Shown: piece by piece, positions 1-11,276 of the stretch | How positions within the stretch are numbered: the stretch's first letter is position 1 | Layout of the letters: the number at the start of each line of letters is the position of its first letter | DNA from: Lutjanus erythropterus | Taxonomy: Eukaryota; Chordata; Actinopteri; Lutjaniformes; Lutjanidae | NCBI GenBank assembly: GCA_020091685.1 | Contig: CM034613.1 | Coordinates: 509,710 to 573,709 of the forward strand | Direction of reading: 5' to 3' | Length of the DNA: 64,000 nucleotides | The notes under the pieces: generated by a model | Told to the model about the DNA's origin: nothing | The model's database searches: none | What the model saw: the letters and a program-made list of their open reading frames with translations, nothing else | Translations under genes and position numbers: made by a program

Positions 1-512
1 AAACGTTCTTTTTTGTTTAGACAGTGAAATCCCATCAGCGGTCAAATGTTTCCCAGCATCCATCACTGCCAATGATTCATCCAACTCTCACTCTGATTCT
101 GAGAAAGATTTTAACGGTACAGGCAACAACATATTTAAGTGTCCTCCTTTGTTGGCATTGTAAAACGTCCAAATGGAGAATGTTGTCATGCTGGGAGTTT
201 GGATAAAAAGTTTGAGCATGATACAAATCTTTGCCGCATCATGATTTCCAACAGACCTGTTCCCCCTCCTCAACAGAGGAGTGGAAATGTGTCTCTTTCC
301 TCCACAGTCGCATTTATCCAGACTACATCTGGAAAAAAACGTCCTCTCTAATGTCCTTGTCCAAACCATAACCAATCAAAATAGGAGAAAGAAACTTGTT
401 ACATAAGTAAAACAAAACCAAACACCAGCAAAAGAAAATCATAAGGAAATACACTCTGCTCATCTCTCCTCATCTCTGTTTTCCCCATTCTTGCTCTCTT
501 CCCATCCACCTT
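1..512 (-). other. vgf: VGF 3' UTR and downstream flank
   Basis: No coding signal is seen. It should contain at least part of the VGF 3' UTR, read toward position 1. No canonical AATAAA is visible on the minus strand. A GATAAA variant (plus-strand TTTATC at about 313-318) is the only weak candidate, so the cleavage site may be outside the window. Confidence 0.4.
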
Positions 513-2666
513 TCAGTCCAATATTTGCTGTCTCTTCAGGAGTATCTGCTGGATGTATTTCTCCAGATCGTCACGGTTACTGCTGTCTGCCTGCTTTCCA
601 GCCACATAGTAATCTCCATGCCTCGTCACCGTGGGTGCTGGTGCCGAGTAATAGAACTGCTTCTGTTGAGGGGGGATCAAAGGCACTCGGGGAGGGGAGC
701 GTGGTTTGGGGATGGGTACTGGCTGAAATGTCTGGGGATACAGCGGGAGGGGGTAGCTGCTGTAGTAAGGCTTCTGCTGTAGGCCTGCGGGGGGTTTTCT
801 CAGCCGGGGTTGCACCCAGCTGTGGTAACGGCGTTTGGGAGGGAAAGTGTAGTCATCATCCACAGAATTAACCATGAAGTTGTTGAGAGTGTGAGCGGGT
901 TTGGGAATGTAGTAACGGGGTCTGGCTCTGGGGGTAGGAGGAAAATAGACAGGGTGGTAGTCTGGGTAGGGCTTCCTCTGGTAGTACGATGGGTATGTGT
1001 AGGGGTAAAAAGGGCTAGTCCAAACAGGCTTGGGTGATTTGAGCCAGAAGTCCTGTTTGATTGACAGAGGCTTCTGGAGCTTGGGACGAAGATTTGGATT
1101 GGCTAGCAGAGGCTTTGCAAGGTTGCTCCAGAGATCCTGCGATTTCGTTGGGGACTTCTCCTGGAACCACGTTTTGAGGAGATTGACAGCTGGAGAGGGC
1201 TGTTTAGGGACAGGGAAGCTGTTTTGATCGGTTGGAACCTGCGATGCTGGGAAACCATTGGTGGATGAGAATGATGAAGACAGCGGTGTCAGAGGTCGCT
1301 GCCAACGAGACGTCATCTCAGGCGGCACATCTTTCTTCTTCTTCTTCTCCACGTCACTGATGATGTCCACCACGTCATCGGCAGGCAGGTGAAGCTTACT
1401 GGAGATCTCGATCAGCTTGTCGATGGTCTGGGGGTCGATGTCGTCTTCCTCTGTCACCTCCTGCTCCTCGTCTGACCTCTTGTCCTCCACAGCATTGGAC
1501 AGAGATGAGCTGTACTTCTTGTTACCATTGTTCTGTTTCACCATGTAACGCAGTAGCATGTCGGAGGCGATGTCGGCCAGCTTCTCCTCCTCCATCTTAG
1601 CTCTCTGTGCCTCGGCCGCCTGCCTCCTCATCTCCTCCTGCTCTGCTTTAGCCCGGGCCTCCTCCTCCTCAGGACTCAGCACCTCCTCGTCCTCCTCGTC
1701 CTCCTCCTCCTCTGGTTCATCATCCTCCATCACCTCCTGCTCTGCTGGAGGCTGTGACTGAACTGCATTACTGCCAGCATAGTTACCATCCTCAAAGTCA
1801 TCCATGAAGTTCCCTCTGAACGTTGGGAAGTTCAAGGCTTTCTGCGTCTCCTCCTGCCATTTCAGCTTCTTCTTGGACATAGCGAGGTCACTGCCTTTGA
1901 CTGGTAGGACGTCATTGTAACTGCTGTAACCTCTGCTCTCTCTCTGGTTTGGCTCAGACTCTCCCTCCCTCTTAGTGGCTGTGTTCAGACGAGGAAACTC
2001 CTTCATCATGGTCTCAAGGCTCTTCAGCTCCTCGGGGCTGAGCTGCTCCTCCTCCTCATTGCCTTGCTCAGGGCTGTTTGGCCTCTTCTGCCCATTCTCC
2101 CCTCCTCCATCTGGACTCATGGGCTGCTGCTCTGTTTGGACCTGGACTGTCTGGCTTGTGGTACGGCTGGTGACCTTCTCTGTCATCTTCTCCTCCTCTT
2201 CCTGAGCTTTCTTCCTCTCCTCTTCCTCCTCTCTCTCCCGCTCCTTCCCCTGTGCAGCCATCAGCAGCTCCAGCTCCTGTCGTCCATCTCTGTCTCGGTC
2301 TGCTCCCTCCATCGTCCTGATTTCTCGGTATGCCTCCTCTTTTTTCACAGCCTCTTCTCCCTCCCTCCTCCTCTCTACTTGTGAGTGATTCAGTGCCTCC
2401 AGTAAAACTGCTGCGAGTGTTTTGGGATCAACATCTTTAAAGAGCTCCTCTTCTTCCTCTCTGTCTTCTTTCTCTAATGATTGTCTCTCTGCATCCTGTC
2501 TCCTCCCTGAAACTGAAAGCCCAGGGAGAGGATCTCTGTGTGGGTTATCAACATCTCCAGGGCTGTTGATCAGGTTGGGGGTGGACAGATGGAGGAAGGA
2601 AGCCCCTGTCAGGAGGACCAGGAGGGTAACGGCACTTGAGGCATTGTGGTACCCAATCATGGCCAC
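513..2666 (-). CDS. vgf: VGF nerve growth factor-inducible precursor, 717 aa
   Basis: Neurosecretory precursor of the extended granin group. It is expected to enter dense-core vesicles of neurons and endocrine cells and to be cut by prohormone convertases into bioactive peptides. Residues 1-28 form a signal peptide with hydrophobic core AVTLLVLLTGASFL. The body is very acidic and Glu-rich (about 65-160 and 305-355), then becomes Pro/Tyr-rich (about 500-690). The block FKDVDPKTLAAVLLEALNHS (76-95) matches the conserved VGF VDP-AAVLL-AL segment. The tail DDLEKYIQQILLKRQQ resembles the mammalian VGF C-terminus (E-E-L-E-N-Y-I-E-H-V-L-L). Mono- and dibasic cleavage candidates include RR (55-56), RRR (99-101), KR (194-195 and 232-233) and KKK (265-267). 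An uninterrupted 2.15-kb coding exon behind a 5' UTR acceptor (AG at 2711-2712) fits the known VGF gene structure. The start is the first Met of the signal peptide; Met3 is an alternative. Confidence 0.9.
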   Translation of the reverse strand: MAMIGYHNASSAVTLLVLLTGASFLHLSTPNLINSPGDVDNPHRDPLPGLSVSGRRQDAERQSLEKEDREEEEELFKDVDPKTLAAVLLEALNHSQVERRREGEEAVKKEEAYREIRTMEGADRDRDGRQELELLMAAQGKEREREEEEERKKAQEEEEKMTEKVTSRTTSQTVQVQTEQQPMSPDGGGENGQKRPNSPEQGNEEEEQLSPEELKSLETMMKEFPRLNTATKREGESEPNQRESRGYSSYNDVLPVKGSDLAMSKKKLKWQEETQKALNFPTFRGNFMDDFEDGNYAGSNAVQSQPPAEQEVMEDDEPEEEEDEEDEEVLSPEEEEARAKAEQEEMRRQAAEAQRAKMEEEKLADIASDMLLRYMVKQNNGNKKYSSSLSNAVEDKRSDEEQEVTEEDDIDPQTIDKLIEISSKLHLPADDVVDIISDVEKKKKKDVPPEMTSRWQRPLTPLSSSFSSTNGFPASQVPTDQNSFPVPKQPSPAVNLLKTWFQEKSPTKSQDLWSNLAKPLLANPNLRPKLQKPLSIKQDFWLKSPKPVWTSPFYPYTYPSYYQRKPYPDYHPVYFPPTPRARPRYYIPKPAHTLNNFMVNSVDDDYTFPPKRRYHSWVQPRLRKPPAGLQQKPYYSSYPLPLYPQTFQPVPIPKPRSPPRVPLIPPQQKQFYYSAPAPTVTRHGDYYVAGKQADSSNRDDLEKYIQQILLKRQQILD

Positions 2667-3040
2667 TTAGGACAGGGTTGACTGTGAGCAGCAAAGGGGA
2701 TCAGAAATACCTGGAGGAGAGAGAAAAACAAATTCACACATCTTCAGTTTCAATGACTCTCTGACTTGTTGCCTTGTAGCACAAAATCACAGCACAGTAT
2801 CAGAGAAATGTTGTCCTTATTATACGATTCTGCACCTCAAAATGCTACCGCTGTGAATGAGTCACACATTTGAACCTGACAACAGCTGAGCAAGCTTGGT
2901 ACCTGGTGGCCAACTTTCTCCTTTCCATTCTTGTACAGATATGCTATGTGCTAGGCTAATCTTTCTGAATATGGTTAAAAGATGCTGCTGGGGGCAAAAG
3001 TGACATAGTCACATCTTAACAGCCAAGTGTGAAATGTTTA

Positions 3041-3480
3041 CAAGGATCTAGTGGCACAAATTGAATAAAATATTGTTTTATTGGTGCATAATCACCAATC
3101 AATAAGAATTTTTATTATTTTCTTATCAGAATGAGCTGTTTTTATCTACAATTGACTATGGGTCACCTTCCATGTGGAATCTGCCATGTTAAAAAGCCAT
3201 GTAGCCCAGAATCGACAAACTAAACACAAGCTAACAAAAGCTAACTAACTAGCTAACAACTTATGTAGATTAGCTAGTTAGCTAACTAACTAGCTAACAA
3301 CTTATGTAGATTAGCTAGCTAGTCAGCTAGCATTTTGCTAAAGGTCCCCTGTTAACATCTTTTAACCATCTTCAAAATTTGATTTTATTTTCAACAGAAA
3401 TGAGCTTAGCACATAGCACATCTTAGTACAGGAAACTGGACAGGACAAAGTTGACAGAGCTTCCTAAGGGGGAGGGGGTC
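3041..3480. mobile_element. Decayed copy of a TTAA-type MITE family
   Basis: The stretch beginning AAGGATCTAGTGGCACAAAT, with AGAATGAGC, TCTGCCATG and GTAGCCCAGAA inside, is a diverged version of the element at 24473-24866. A 41-bp tandem duplication (3241-3322) sits within it. Both ends are poorly defined. Confidence 0.5.
3241..3322. repeat. 41-bp tandem duplication with TAGCTAAC palindromes
   Basis: Two near-identical 41-bp units, each starting CTAACTAACTAGCTAACAAC, occupy 3241-3281 and 3282-3322. The AGCTAGTTAGCTAACTAACT sequence across the join is self-complementary and could extrude as a cruciform. It lies in VGF intron 1. Confidence 0.85.
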
Positions 3481-4391
3481 TTGGGAAGAATCACTTAACT
3501 TTAATGCAAAATATTTAAATGGCAAATTGAAAATGGAATATCTACAAACAAAGTGAAAATGGCTGGGGCTGGTTTAGGTCCAGGGGCCACAGGAAGAAGC
3601 TACAAAATACACAGTGAGGTGAGACCACAAGACCATGGGTAAGATGAACAATGACATCAGAATTTTTGTTTTTTGGTAAAATATTTAGAACCTTCTGTGC
3701 TGACAATGAATCAAATGGAACCCTGAGTCGCTATTGTAAACAGAACCACAGTAGCTGGTGCTACAGTGCTATCATCCGTCCATTCACAGGGAGCAGGAAA
3801 CAAAGATGCTCACATATCAATTTTGGCAAGTCCAGGTCAAGTCTCAAGTCTTTGGTCACAAGCTCAAGTCATCTGCTGCATGCCATCTGATCTGCTTAGA
3901 ACACTGCATAACTATATCAGAGGAATTCAAAGCATCTACTGTATGGATTAGCATACAGTATCAGCATTTGGTATATGATCACTTTACAATTACAGGGCAG
4001 TATGAAAAAAAGACACAACAGTCAGGTTTCCATCCAAAGAGCTGACCAAGTTAAATCAAACAAAGTAAATCTGCAATAGAACATGCAAATGACTTCTTGC
4101 TGTTATCCAACACCATCACATGATTAGGACTTGGCTCATCAAGATAAGCAGTAGGAGGTTCCATCAGATCTGTGTGGAGCCATCATGGATACAGAGCCAT
4201 AAGAGCCTCAAAGAGACTGTTGGAGCAGAAACAGCTGATCAGTCGTGAGTTTAGTCAGTTTCTCTGACATCAGCCTCAGCAGATACCTCTTTGATGTCAA
4301 TGCACCAAAAGAATAATAAATAAAATCAAGATTGTTCACACATCCGAGTCAAACCCAGGACCGTCTCGCAGTGAGGTGATGGTGCTAATAG

Positions 4392-4843
4392 GGCTGCAAT
4401 AAACGATTATTTTCATTAGCGATGAATATGATGATTATTTTCATGATTGATAATTTCATAATTTCCAATTTTTGCTCAAAGTGATGTCTTCAGATTGTTT
4501 CTTTTGTCCGACCAAAAGTCCAGAACACTGTATATGTGAAGGACAAACATAAGGACATACATTTCTGTCATGTAAATTAATTTAGCATATTTGTATTTCA
4601 TCACATGTGAGAACAACACATTTGCATCACACATGGAAAAACATTACAGACACAAGTGTATTGTCAGGGCTGCAATTAACAATTGTTTTCATCATCGATT
4701 AATTATGTTGATCATTTTCTCAATTAACTGATTAGTTGTTTGTAGACCTAACCCATATATCAGGCGACCAGTATTATCGGTGTTGACCTATTACAGCTGT
4801 ATCAGTCTATACCGGTATTGGCATATATGTTGACCAGTATGCA

Positions 4844-4893
<50 letters not shown>

Positions 4894-5400
4894 CGTGCGT
4901 GCGTGTGTGTGTATGCGTTATAGTATCAAAAATACTGATGAAAGTTTACTGTTCCAGTGGTCTGATATCTATGGAGGCTGTATTACAGTAAAGTGATGTC
5001 ATTTTCTGAACTTATCAGACTGTCCTAGCTGTTCTACTATTTGCCTTTACCCACTTAATCATTATAACATCATTAATGATAATTATTTATCAAAAATCTC
5101 ATTGTTTTAATCAGAAGGTGTTAATGATTAAGCATTGATTGTTTAATCACCCTTAAAAAATTTAACTGATTAAAAATGTATCAATTGATAATTAATCAAT
5201 AGTCTTGAAATAGTAGCAGTTGCGCCTAATTTGAGATTGTTTTGTCTGACAAAGGCATTTGTTGAATAAAGAAACTTAAACTTATCTTTCAAATGAGGGG
5301 GAAAAAAGAATGTGTGAGTTATATGTCTAATTAATTATTCATAATTAATTGATTGTTACTGTTGTCAATTATCGGTTAGGGAAAATGCACAAAATTTGTG
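4392..5400. mobile_element. Cluster of AT-rich hAT-type MITE fragments
   Basis: At least two copies of the fish repeat opening GGGCTGCAAT followed by AACGATTATTTTCATTA start at about 4392 and 4669. They are accompanied by ATTAATCGAT-like inverted segments up to about 5400. Related copies are at 31960-32275 and 51745-52010. No transposase coding remains. Confidence 0.5.
4846..4911. repeat. (GT)n microsatellite
   Basis: About 33 GT units with a few GC interruptions, in VGF intron 1. Confidence 0.95.
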
Positions 5401-5799
5401 GCCCTAGTGTTAATATTTTGTGAAAGTACCAAATAGTGATACCTACAATATTGTTGCAGTATTGATCTCATTATATCATCGTATCTGGTCAAACACATTG
5501 TGATAAATGATTTTGTCCATATTGTATATTGTGATATGATCAATAATTATTGATATTGACTGATATGAAACTTCACTATCGTGATGGCACTTTCAGCTAT
5601 AACACCAAGGTCTACTCCCTAATATTGGAATCAGCACCCAAACCCCAGCGTTGGTCGGACTTGACTTGTTCAGTCCATAAAATGTCACAAAATGGTGAAA
5701 AATGTTGATCAGTTTCCAAAAGCCCAGCGTTTTTTTTCCACAACCAAAGATATTAGGTTTATTGTCATAGAGTAAAATAAATTGAAAATATTCACATTT

Positions 5800-6331
5800 A
5801 AAGGAGTGGTTGACCCAAAAATTTAAATTCAGTCATTATCTACTCATTGTCATGCCAGTTGAAGATCACATTTAGTTTTTTAGTCCACAAAACACTGCTG
5901 GAGTTTCACTGGTTAGGGAAAATGCACAAAATGTGCATATTTTGTGAAAGTAAAATGGTGACCAGTTTTCAAACAGAAAAAAAAAGGAAAAAAAAGTGAT
6001 GTGGCTCCAAGCTAAGGATCTACAGTGACGATTCAGGCTAAAAACATGGTGTAAATGACATATTCAAAGTCAACTTCGTATGTTGGGGCTTTAGGAGACT
6101 TGGATTACACCAGATAAGCTGTATGAAGGCATTTTATGTTTTTCATTTATTTTTGTACATTTGAAAACTGGTCACCATTCACTTCCATTATTTGGGAGAC
6201 TCTGCAACACTGTTTTCCTGTGAAACTCCAGCAGTGTGTTGTGGACTGAAATATTAAACCTGACCTTCAATCAGCATGATGGTGAGTAGATAATAACTGA
6301 ATTTTCATTTTTAGGGTGAACTATCCCTTTA
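5800..6331. mobile_element. TTAA-flanked fold-back MITE, copy 1
   Basis: It opens with a diverged AAAGGAGTGGTTGACCCAAA and ends TAGGGTGAACTATCCCTTTA. Subterminal blocks, a CTGCTGGAGTTTCAC arm and its complement, are also inverted, so the element is a long imperfect palindrome without coding capacity. Four further copies are at 8857, 25071, 37678 and 53525. Confidence 0.8.
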
Positions 6332-6496
6332 AGAGGCAAAATCAGAGAATTTAGTTTATGTTCAGTTTAATTTAGTCATTGGCAACTAATCAATTCATGG
6401 ATTACAGTTGTAGTTTTGTGTTTTTTCCAACACCCACGCCTGATCAGTGGGATCAGGTGTGTGAAGGCACCAGCCCTGCTTCGTGTGATCAGGTGT

Positions 6497-6525
6497 GGGC
6501 TGAGGAGGAGGAGGAGGAGGAGGAG
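6497..6525. repeat. (GAG)n microsatellite
   Basis: A run of GAG triplets in VGF intron 1, about 100 bp from the RE1-like site. Confidence 0.85.
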
Positions 6526-6624
6526 GTGAAACTATGCGGTGGTGTGGCTCTGCAGGAGCAGCAGTCAGCAGCACTGCAACATAGGAACGCTGTTCTGCTG
6601 GTAGAGTCATATTACTGACTTCAG

Positions 6625-6645
6625 ATCAGCACCACAGACAGCTCC
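6625..6645 (+). promoter_or_regulatory. RE1/NRSE-like REST binding site in VGF intron 1
   Basis: The 21 bases match the canonical RE1/NRSE consensus at 18 of 21 positions by my alignment. Both core halves are present: CAGCACCAC on the left and GACAGC on the right, with the usual spacing. It lies in the first intron of VGF, about 1.7 kb downstream of the promoter. REST/NRSF silences neuronal genes outside neurons, and VGF is neuronal, so the location is functionally sensible. Binding is inferred from sequence only. Confidence 0.65.
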
Positions 6646-7557
6646 TGATGCTGCTGGCCCCGGCGGCGGGGTGGGGGAGGTGGGGTGAGGGGGGGTCTGT
6701 CCTTGGTGCTGAAATGTTCCACCCTGCGTTCTCAAGTGCAACAAGTGCAGCCAAACATGCGGGTTGCTGCCACCCCAACCCCCCCCACACACACACACAC
6801 TCTTCAACACGTCTGGATCAGGTCGCCATGAGAAGCTGCTCTTGTTGTTCTGAACCGCCGCCGTGCTGTTACACACTGTTCAGTGAGCACATACCTGCAG
6901 TCGGTCAGTCTATTATGAGGCCACAATCTGCTTTTATCAACACAAACATCAAGACAAATCTTAAAAAAAAAAAAAAATTAAGAATTTTAAAGTATTGACT
7001 CAACATCCAACCACAGAGCAGCTGAGTGGTGGAGCCGGTGATGTTCTGCAGTGGAGGCGGTGTAGGTGGCTGCCGGGCTGCAGGGGAGGTGTGATGCGTG
7101 ATGTGCACACACGCAGTGGATGATGGAGATTAGCAGAATCTAAACATGACTGATCTCATCTTCTTGACCTCCATGTTTGAACCAAAAAAACAAAACAAAA
7201 TAAAACAGCCTTATTGTCTCCAGCAGATGATGGGGGCTCTGGTCTGAGCAGGTTACACTCGTGTTTATACCAACAAAAGCGGATTAAATAATCGGCCTCT
7301 GAAGACAAATCTGTGAGCATAAAGCCACCTCCAAGACTGGTGTCAACATGAGTAACCTCCCGCAGCCTACACACACTCACTGTAAACCTCCAACAAACAT
7401 GGACGTCAGTGTTCTGCAGACATTTTAGACACGACAGAGGACTGTCACTGTCTCTATCTCTGTCTCTGAGGGATCAGAACATTTCACCGCACACGCGGGC
7501 TCCAATTTATCAATCTGGCTATTCTTGGCGAAGCGAGTCATGGATGATGGCTGGAAA

Positions 7558-7625
7558 TGACGATAATTGGGATGATGATGATGATGATGATGATCATTAT
7601 AATGATGATGATGGAGGAGGAGGAC
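7558..7625. repeat. (GAT)n trinucleotide repeat
   Basis: An array of GATGAT units with a small ATAATG interruption, followed by GGAGGAGGAG. Apparent poly-Asp, poly-Met and poly-His frames here are translation artefacts. Confidence 0.9.
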
Positions 7626-8073
7626 AATAGGGCCACCTCTGTTCTGACCATAAACAAAGAAAGATGGCAGCCAGTGTTCATTCAGTTCGCACAGGGGCCA
7701 CAATTCACCACAAAACCTCATTATAAAAAACAGCTCATTTTTCTATGAATACTTGACTGTAAAAAATGTGATTGTTTGTATATGATGCTATTAATGTATC
7801 TTCATAAATTACATGTCATTGCTCGCATATTTAAAGAGAATTTAAGGTGAGTTTTCTGATTCAAACATCAACCTGACAAACAGCAGAAATCACTCCACAC
7901 TTTGCGTGTTTTTTTTGGTATTTTTCTGATCACCCTGCTCACTGAAAACACCGCTCTGCTTTGGCAACGAGGTGTCAGTTTTACAAACATATTTATTATT
8001 AATAATAAGTCAGTCTAAACATATTTCTTGTGTGATAAAAGAAGAATAAAGTGAGAGATAAGTTGAGACTTAC

Positions 8074-8310
8074 TTTTGGTTGAGTGGGAGCGGAGCGGAG
8101 CAGCGGGGGGATTCCAGCTTCCCTCCTCGTCACGTCACACTCTCAGCTGCTCGGCTCGTGCGGTCCTGCTCGCAGTCCTCTGCGCGCGCTGCTGCTGCTG
8201 TTGTCGCCTGTGGCTCGTTGTTATTGTTGTCTAATGTCAGTGTCGTCACTGTTGTTGTTTGTTTGTTTGTTGCCGCTCCTCTCCCGGGATTCCTGCTCCT
8301 TGGCTCGTCT
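8074..8310 (-). other. vgf: Probable noncoding first exon of VGF
   Basis: A strong donor, CCAAAA followed by GTAAGT, reads on the minus strand at 8074/8073. It pairs with the acceptor CTCCTCCAG just upstream of the coding exon (exon start 2710), giving a first intron of 2711-8073. The upper limit is inferred from the TATA box at 8335-8342, so about 8310 is only an estimate. Open frames on the plus strand here are GC-rich shadows. No transcript evidence is available. Confidence 0.6.
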
Positions 8311-8334
8311 GTTTTCGGCCGGCTGCATGCGCCT

Positions 8335-8397
8335 CTCTTATACCTCCGCCCTCGGGGCCCACGTGATTCATGCGTCAAGCGGTCCCCATTGACGTCA
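8335..8397 (-). promoter_or_regulatory. vgf: VGF core promoter: TATA box plus CRE
   Basis: On the minus strand TATAAGAG lies at 8335-8342. A perfect palindromic cAMP response element, TGACGTCA, lies at 8390-8397, 48 bp upstream of it. A CACGTG E-box sits between them at 8360-8365. Mammalian VGF promoters carry a CRE about 80 bp upstream of the start site that mediates CREB and NGF/BDNF induction, and the spacing here would be equivalent. The surrounding 8.08-8.40 kb is the most GC-rich stretch near the gene. Confidence 0.75.
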
Positions 8398-8856
8398 CCA
8401 GACTGGGTTTCATTCATAAGATTTTTCTGCAACCAGCAACCCTCCCTCCCATCCACCTCGCATCACCCCCACCCCCTCCCATCACCGCCGCCCCATCCTT
8501 TGATCAAACCAATTAACTGCAGTGCTGCGAGCTGCTGAATGAACACAAGCTGCTGAATGAATCCGCAGTTTATGGAGGCATGTGTCAGGGCCGGAGCCAG
8601 CCGGTCAGGGGCCCACATGGATCAAGATCTGAACTCATCTCTGCAGGCCTTCAGTCAGGAATCAACACAGCTAATATAAAGCAGCTGCAATGATCAGTCC
8701 ATCAAAAGAAAACTACTTTGTTAATTAACATTTCAGTCATTAAAATGTCACGAAAAAGGACTCCCACATGCGGTAACTGGCGACATAAAATTTATTTGCA
8801 ACGTTTTGGTACTAGACCTTCATCAGGCAAACAGTCTGTGTCAATAAAAAGACATC

Positions 8857-9494
8857 TTAAAAGGATAGTTCACCCAAAAATGAAAATTCAGGCATTATCT
8901 ATACTCACCCTCATGTGGATTGAGCGTCGGGTTTATTTTGTTAGTTTGCAAAACACTGCTGGAGTTTCACAGGAAAACAGTGCTGAAGAATCTCCCAAAC
9001 AATGGAAGTGAATGGTGACCAGTTTTTAAATATAAAAAAATTACTGAAAAATAAAATAAAATAAAAATAAATAAATAAAACACCTCCATACTGCTCATCT
9101 GGTGTAATCCAAGTCTCCTAAAGCCCCAACATGCACACGGTCCACACGGTCACACCACACACAGCCAGTTCAGACAGTGTGCATGTGTATGTGAATGTGG
9201 CTCCAAGATAAGGATCTAAAGATTAGGGATAAAAACATGGTGTAAATAACATTTTTTTTAAGTCAATTTGGCATGTTGGGGCTTTAGAAGACTTAGATTA
9301 CACCAGACGAGCAGTATGAAGGCATTTTATGGTTTTTTTTTCTGTTCTTTCACGTTTGAAAACTAGTCACGTTCACTTCCATTCCTTGGGAGATTCTGCA
9401 ACACTGTTTTCCTGTGAAACTCCAGCAGTGTTTTGTGGACTAAAAATAATCAGTATGACTGAATTTTCATTTCTGGATGAACTATCCCTTTAAA
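8857..9494. mobile_element. TTAA-flanked fold-back MITE, copy 2, nested in an older repeat
   Basis: TTAAAAGGATAGTTCACCCA at the left and a complementary ACTATCCCTTTAAA at the right bound 638 bp. It is inserted in an older interspersed repeat whose left part (about 8755-8856) contains ACGTTTTGGTACTAGACCTT and CATCAGGCAA. That older repeat continues at about 9495-9550 (CCACGTGCAAAATAAAATAA). Confidence 0.8.
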
Positions 9495-9550
9495 TAGGGA
9501 GTGGTTGTCCATCTGCAACCAGTCACATCCCCCACGTGCAAAATAAAATA

Positions 9551-11276
9551 ATAATCAAATTTACATTTAATCAAGTGGGTCCCTATAAATAAATCCTACA
9601 GTTACAATAAATGATAGCAGTAAAAATATCCATATTCATCAGGTTTCAACATGTATGGGTGAACCTGATATCTAGAAAAACGGCACCTAAAAATAAATAT
9701 ACATATTTATACATATCCAGAAGTGTCCAAAACTGAGAGAGAAAGCCCTCAAAATATTCTCGTCGACGTCACTTTGGGCGATGAGCAGTTTTCACATTGT
9801 TTTTTAATCATAGTGACAACCCTGTTCATCGATTCTCTGCGCAAAAATATGTGGGTGCCATGGATTGTACACTGTAAAACCACATGCTCAAATAGCTCAT
9901 TTGTAGTTAGTGGAAACATAACATTTGTTTGGAGATTCTAACTCAAAATGTCGAATGTCAGTAGAATTTTATTTCTTTTGTGTTTATTAAACTCACAATT
10001 TGCAATTAATGAGGATAAAGGGTCCCTAAAAAGGTTCCTAAAGGTCTTAAATATTTTAAAAACCTAATTTTATTTATTATTTTATTGATTTTGCTGAAAA
10101 TGAAATAATGTAATTTTAAATACAATGGAAATTCTGATTGAAATTGCTGAAAATTTTGAGTTTATGAACTCAAGAAAATTGTGGCAACTGGTTGGCTGAA
10201 TTGTTTTAGAGTACTGCTGATTTATTTGGTTTTTTCAGTGTATTAATGGCATCTCAACAGCATCTCACATGATAATATGACTTAAATATTTTAAAAGGAT
10301 GACAAAAAGGTATTGTGATTTCCAGCAACATGTAATAATAATAATAATAAGAAGAAGAATAATAAGAATAATACTACTAATAATAATACTAATAATAATA
10401 ATTTAATTTAATTTAATTTAATTTGTTTCTGAGAAATAATCAAAGATAGGCAAAATAATTGTTAAAGTTCACCTTCACTCAAAACTATGTTTTTCATCTT
10501 GTTTCTTTTGCTCACTGAAAATGTGATGGTAAGGGACGGGGCTACAAGCATTATTTGTGACATCACTAACTATTTTGGAAGTCAACCCTGCTCAAATTGG
10601 CAACTTATACAAGTTGTGACCAGTGCACACACATTGAGAATGGACTTTATAGTGAAGTAGTAGACATCTTGTGTCCATCAGGAAAAATTAACAAATTAAC
10701 AAAATTTGCATATCCAAAGTTAAGTTTTTAATGAAGAATAAAGTGAAGATGTGTTTTCAAGGATTTTAATGTGAAATTTCTAGTTTTTGTTTTTATCAAA
10801 GATTTTCAAATCAAAAGGCTCAAATCTAAAGGAAGTTAGAGTCATTGTCCAAGTTGAGTTGCAAGACTTTTTTATATTGTCAAGTGGAGTCAAAAGTCAT
10901 TATATTTGTGACTGACTCGATTACACTGATTTGAATATGTGTGTCAGCTTTCAAGTGCTGGCCTTACAGAATTTGCCTTTTGTCACTTTAATTGTAGTTA
11001 TGAGAAAATTTGTTATCAACATTTGTAATTAATGTGATTTTGTGGCCTGTCCCTGTCCAGGTCTCCATGGTGGACATGAGGTTGTATGCCTCAGGTCCCA
11101 CAGCAGGTCCTGAAGCTGTTCAGTGTCCTCCTGCATCCACATCCTTTACATTGATTTGATCATGTTATGTATCGGGAGCTTTGTCATTAAATTCTGTATT
11201 TAATGTGATTTTGTTGTTCTGTACACACAACATCTATTTCACATCAGTCTAACTTGGGAGGGGATCTACACAGGGT
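9551..11276. other. AT-rich spacer upstream of VGF
   Basis: No gene is recognised. It contains a simple-sequence tract of TAA, AAG and TTTAA units (about 10332-10425). The rest shows no domain or splice pattern that I could support. Confidence 0.5.

Noticed and set aside
491..2670. Plus-strand open frames across the VGF exon (for example 491-871, 2064-2384)
   Set aside because: They are complements of the biased Glu/Pro codons of VGF, with Leu/Ser-rich low-complexity translations.
7409..7748. Frames encoding poly-Asp, poly-Met and poly-His
   Set aside because: Translations of a (GAT)n microsatellite.
8080..8538. 152-aa plus-strand frame over the VGF promoter
   Set aside because: It is a GC-rich promoter shadow with no domain. 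The minus-strand donor, TATA and CRE explain the region better.
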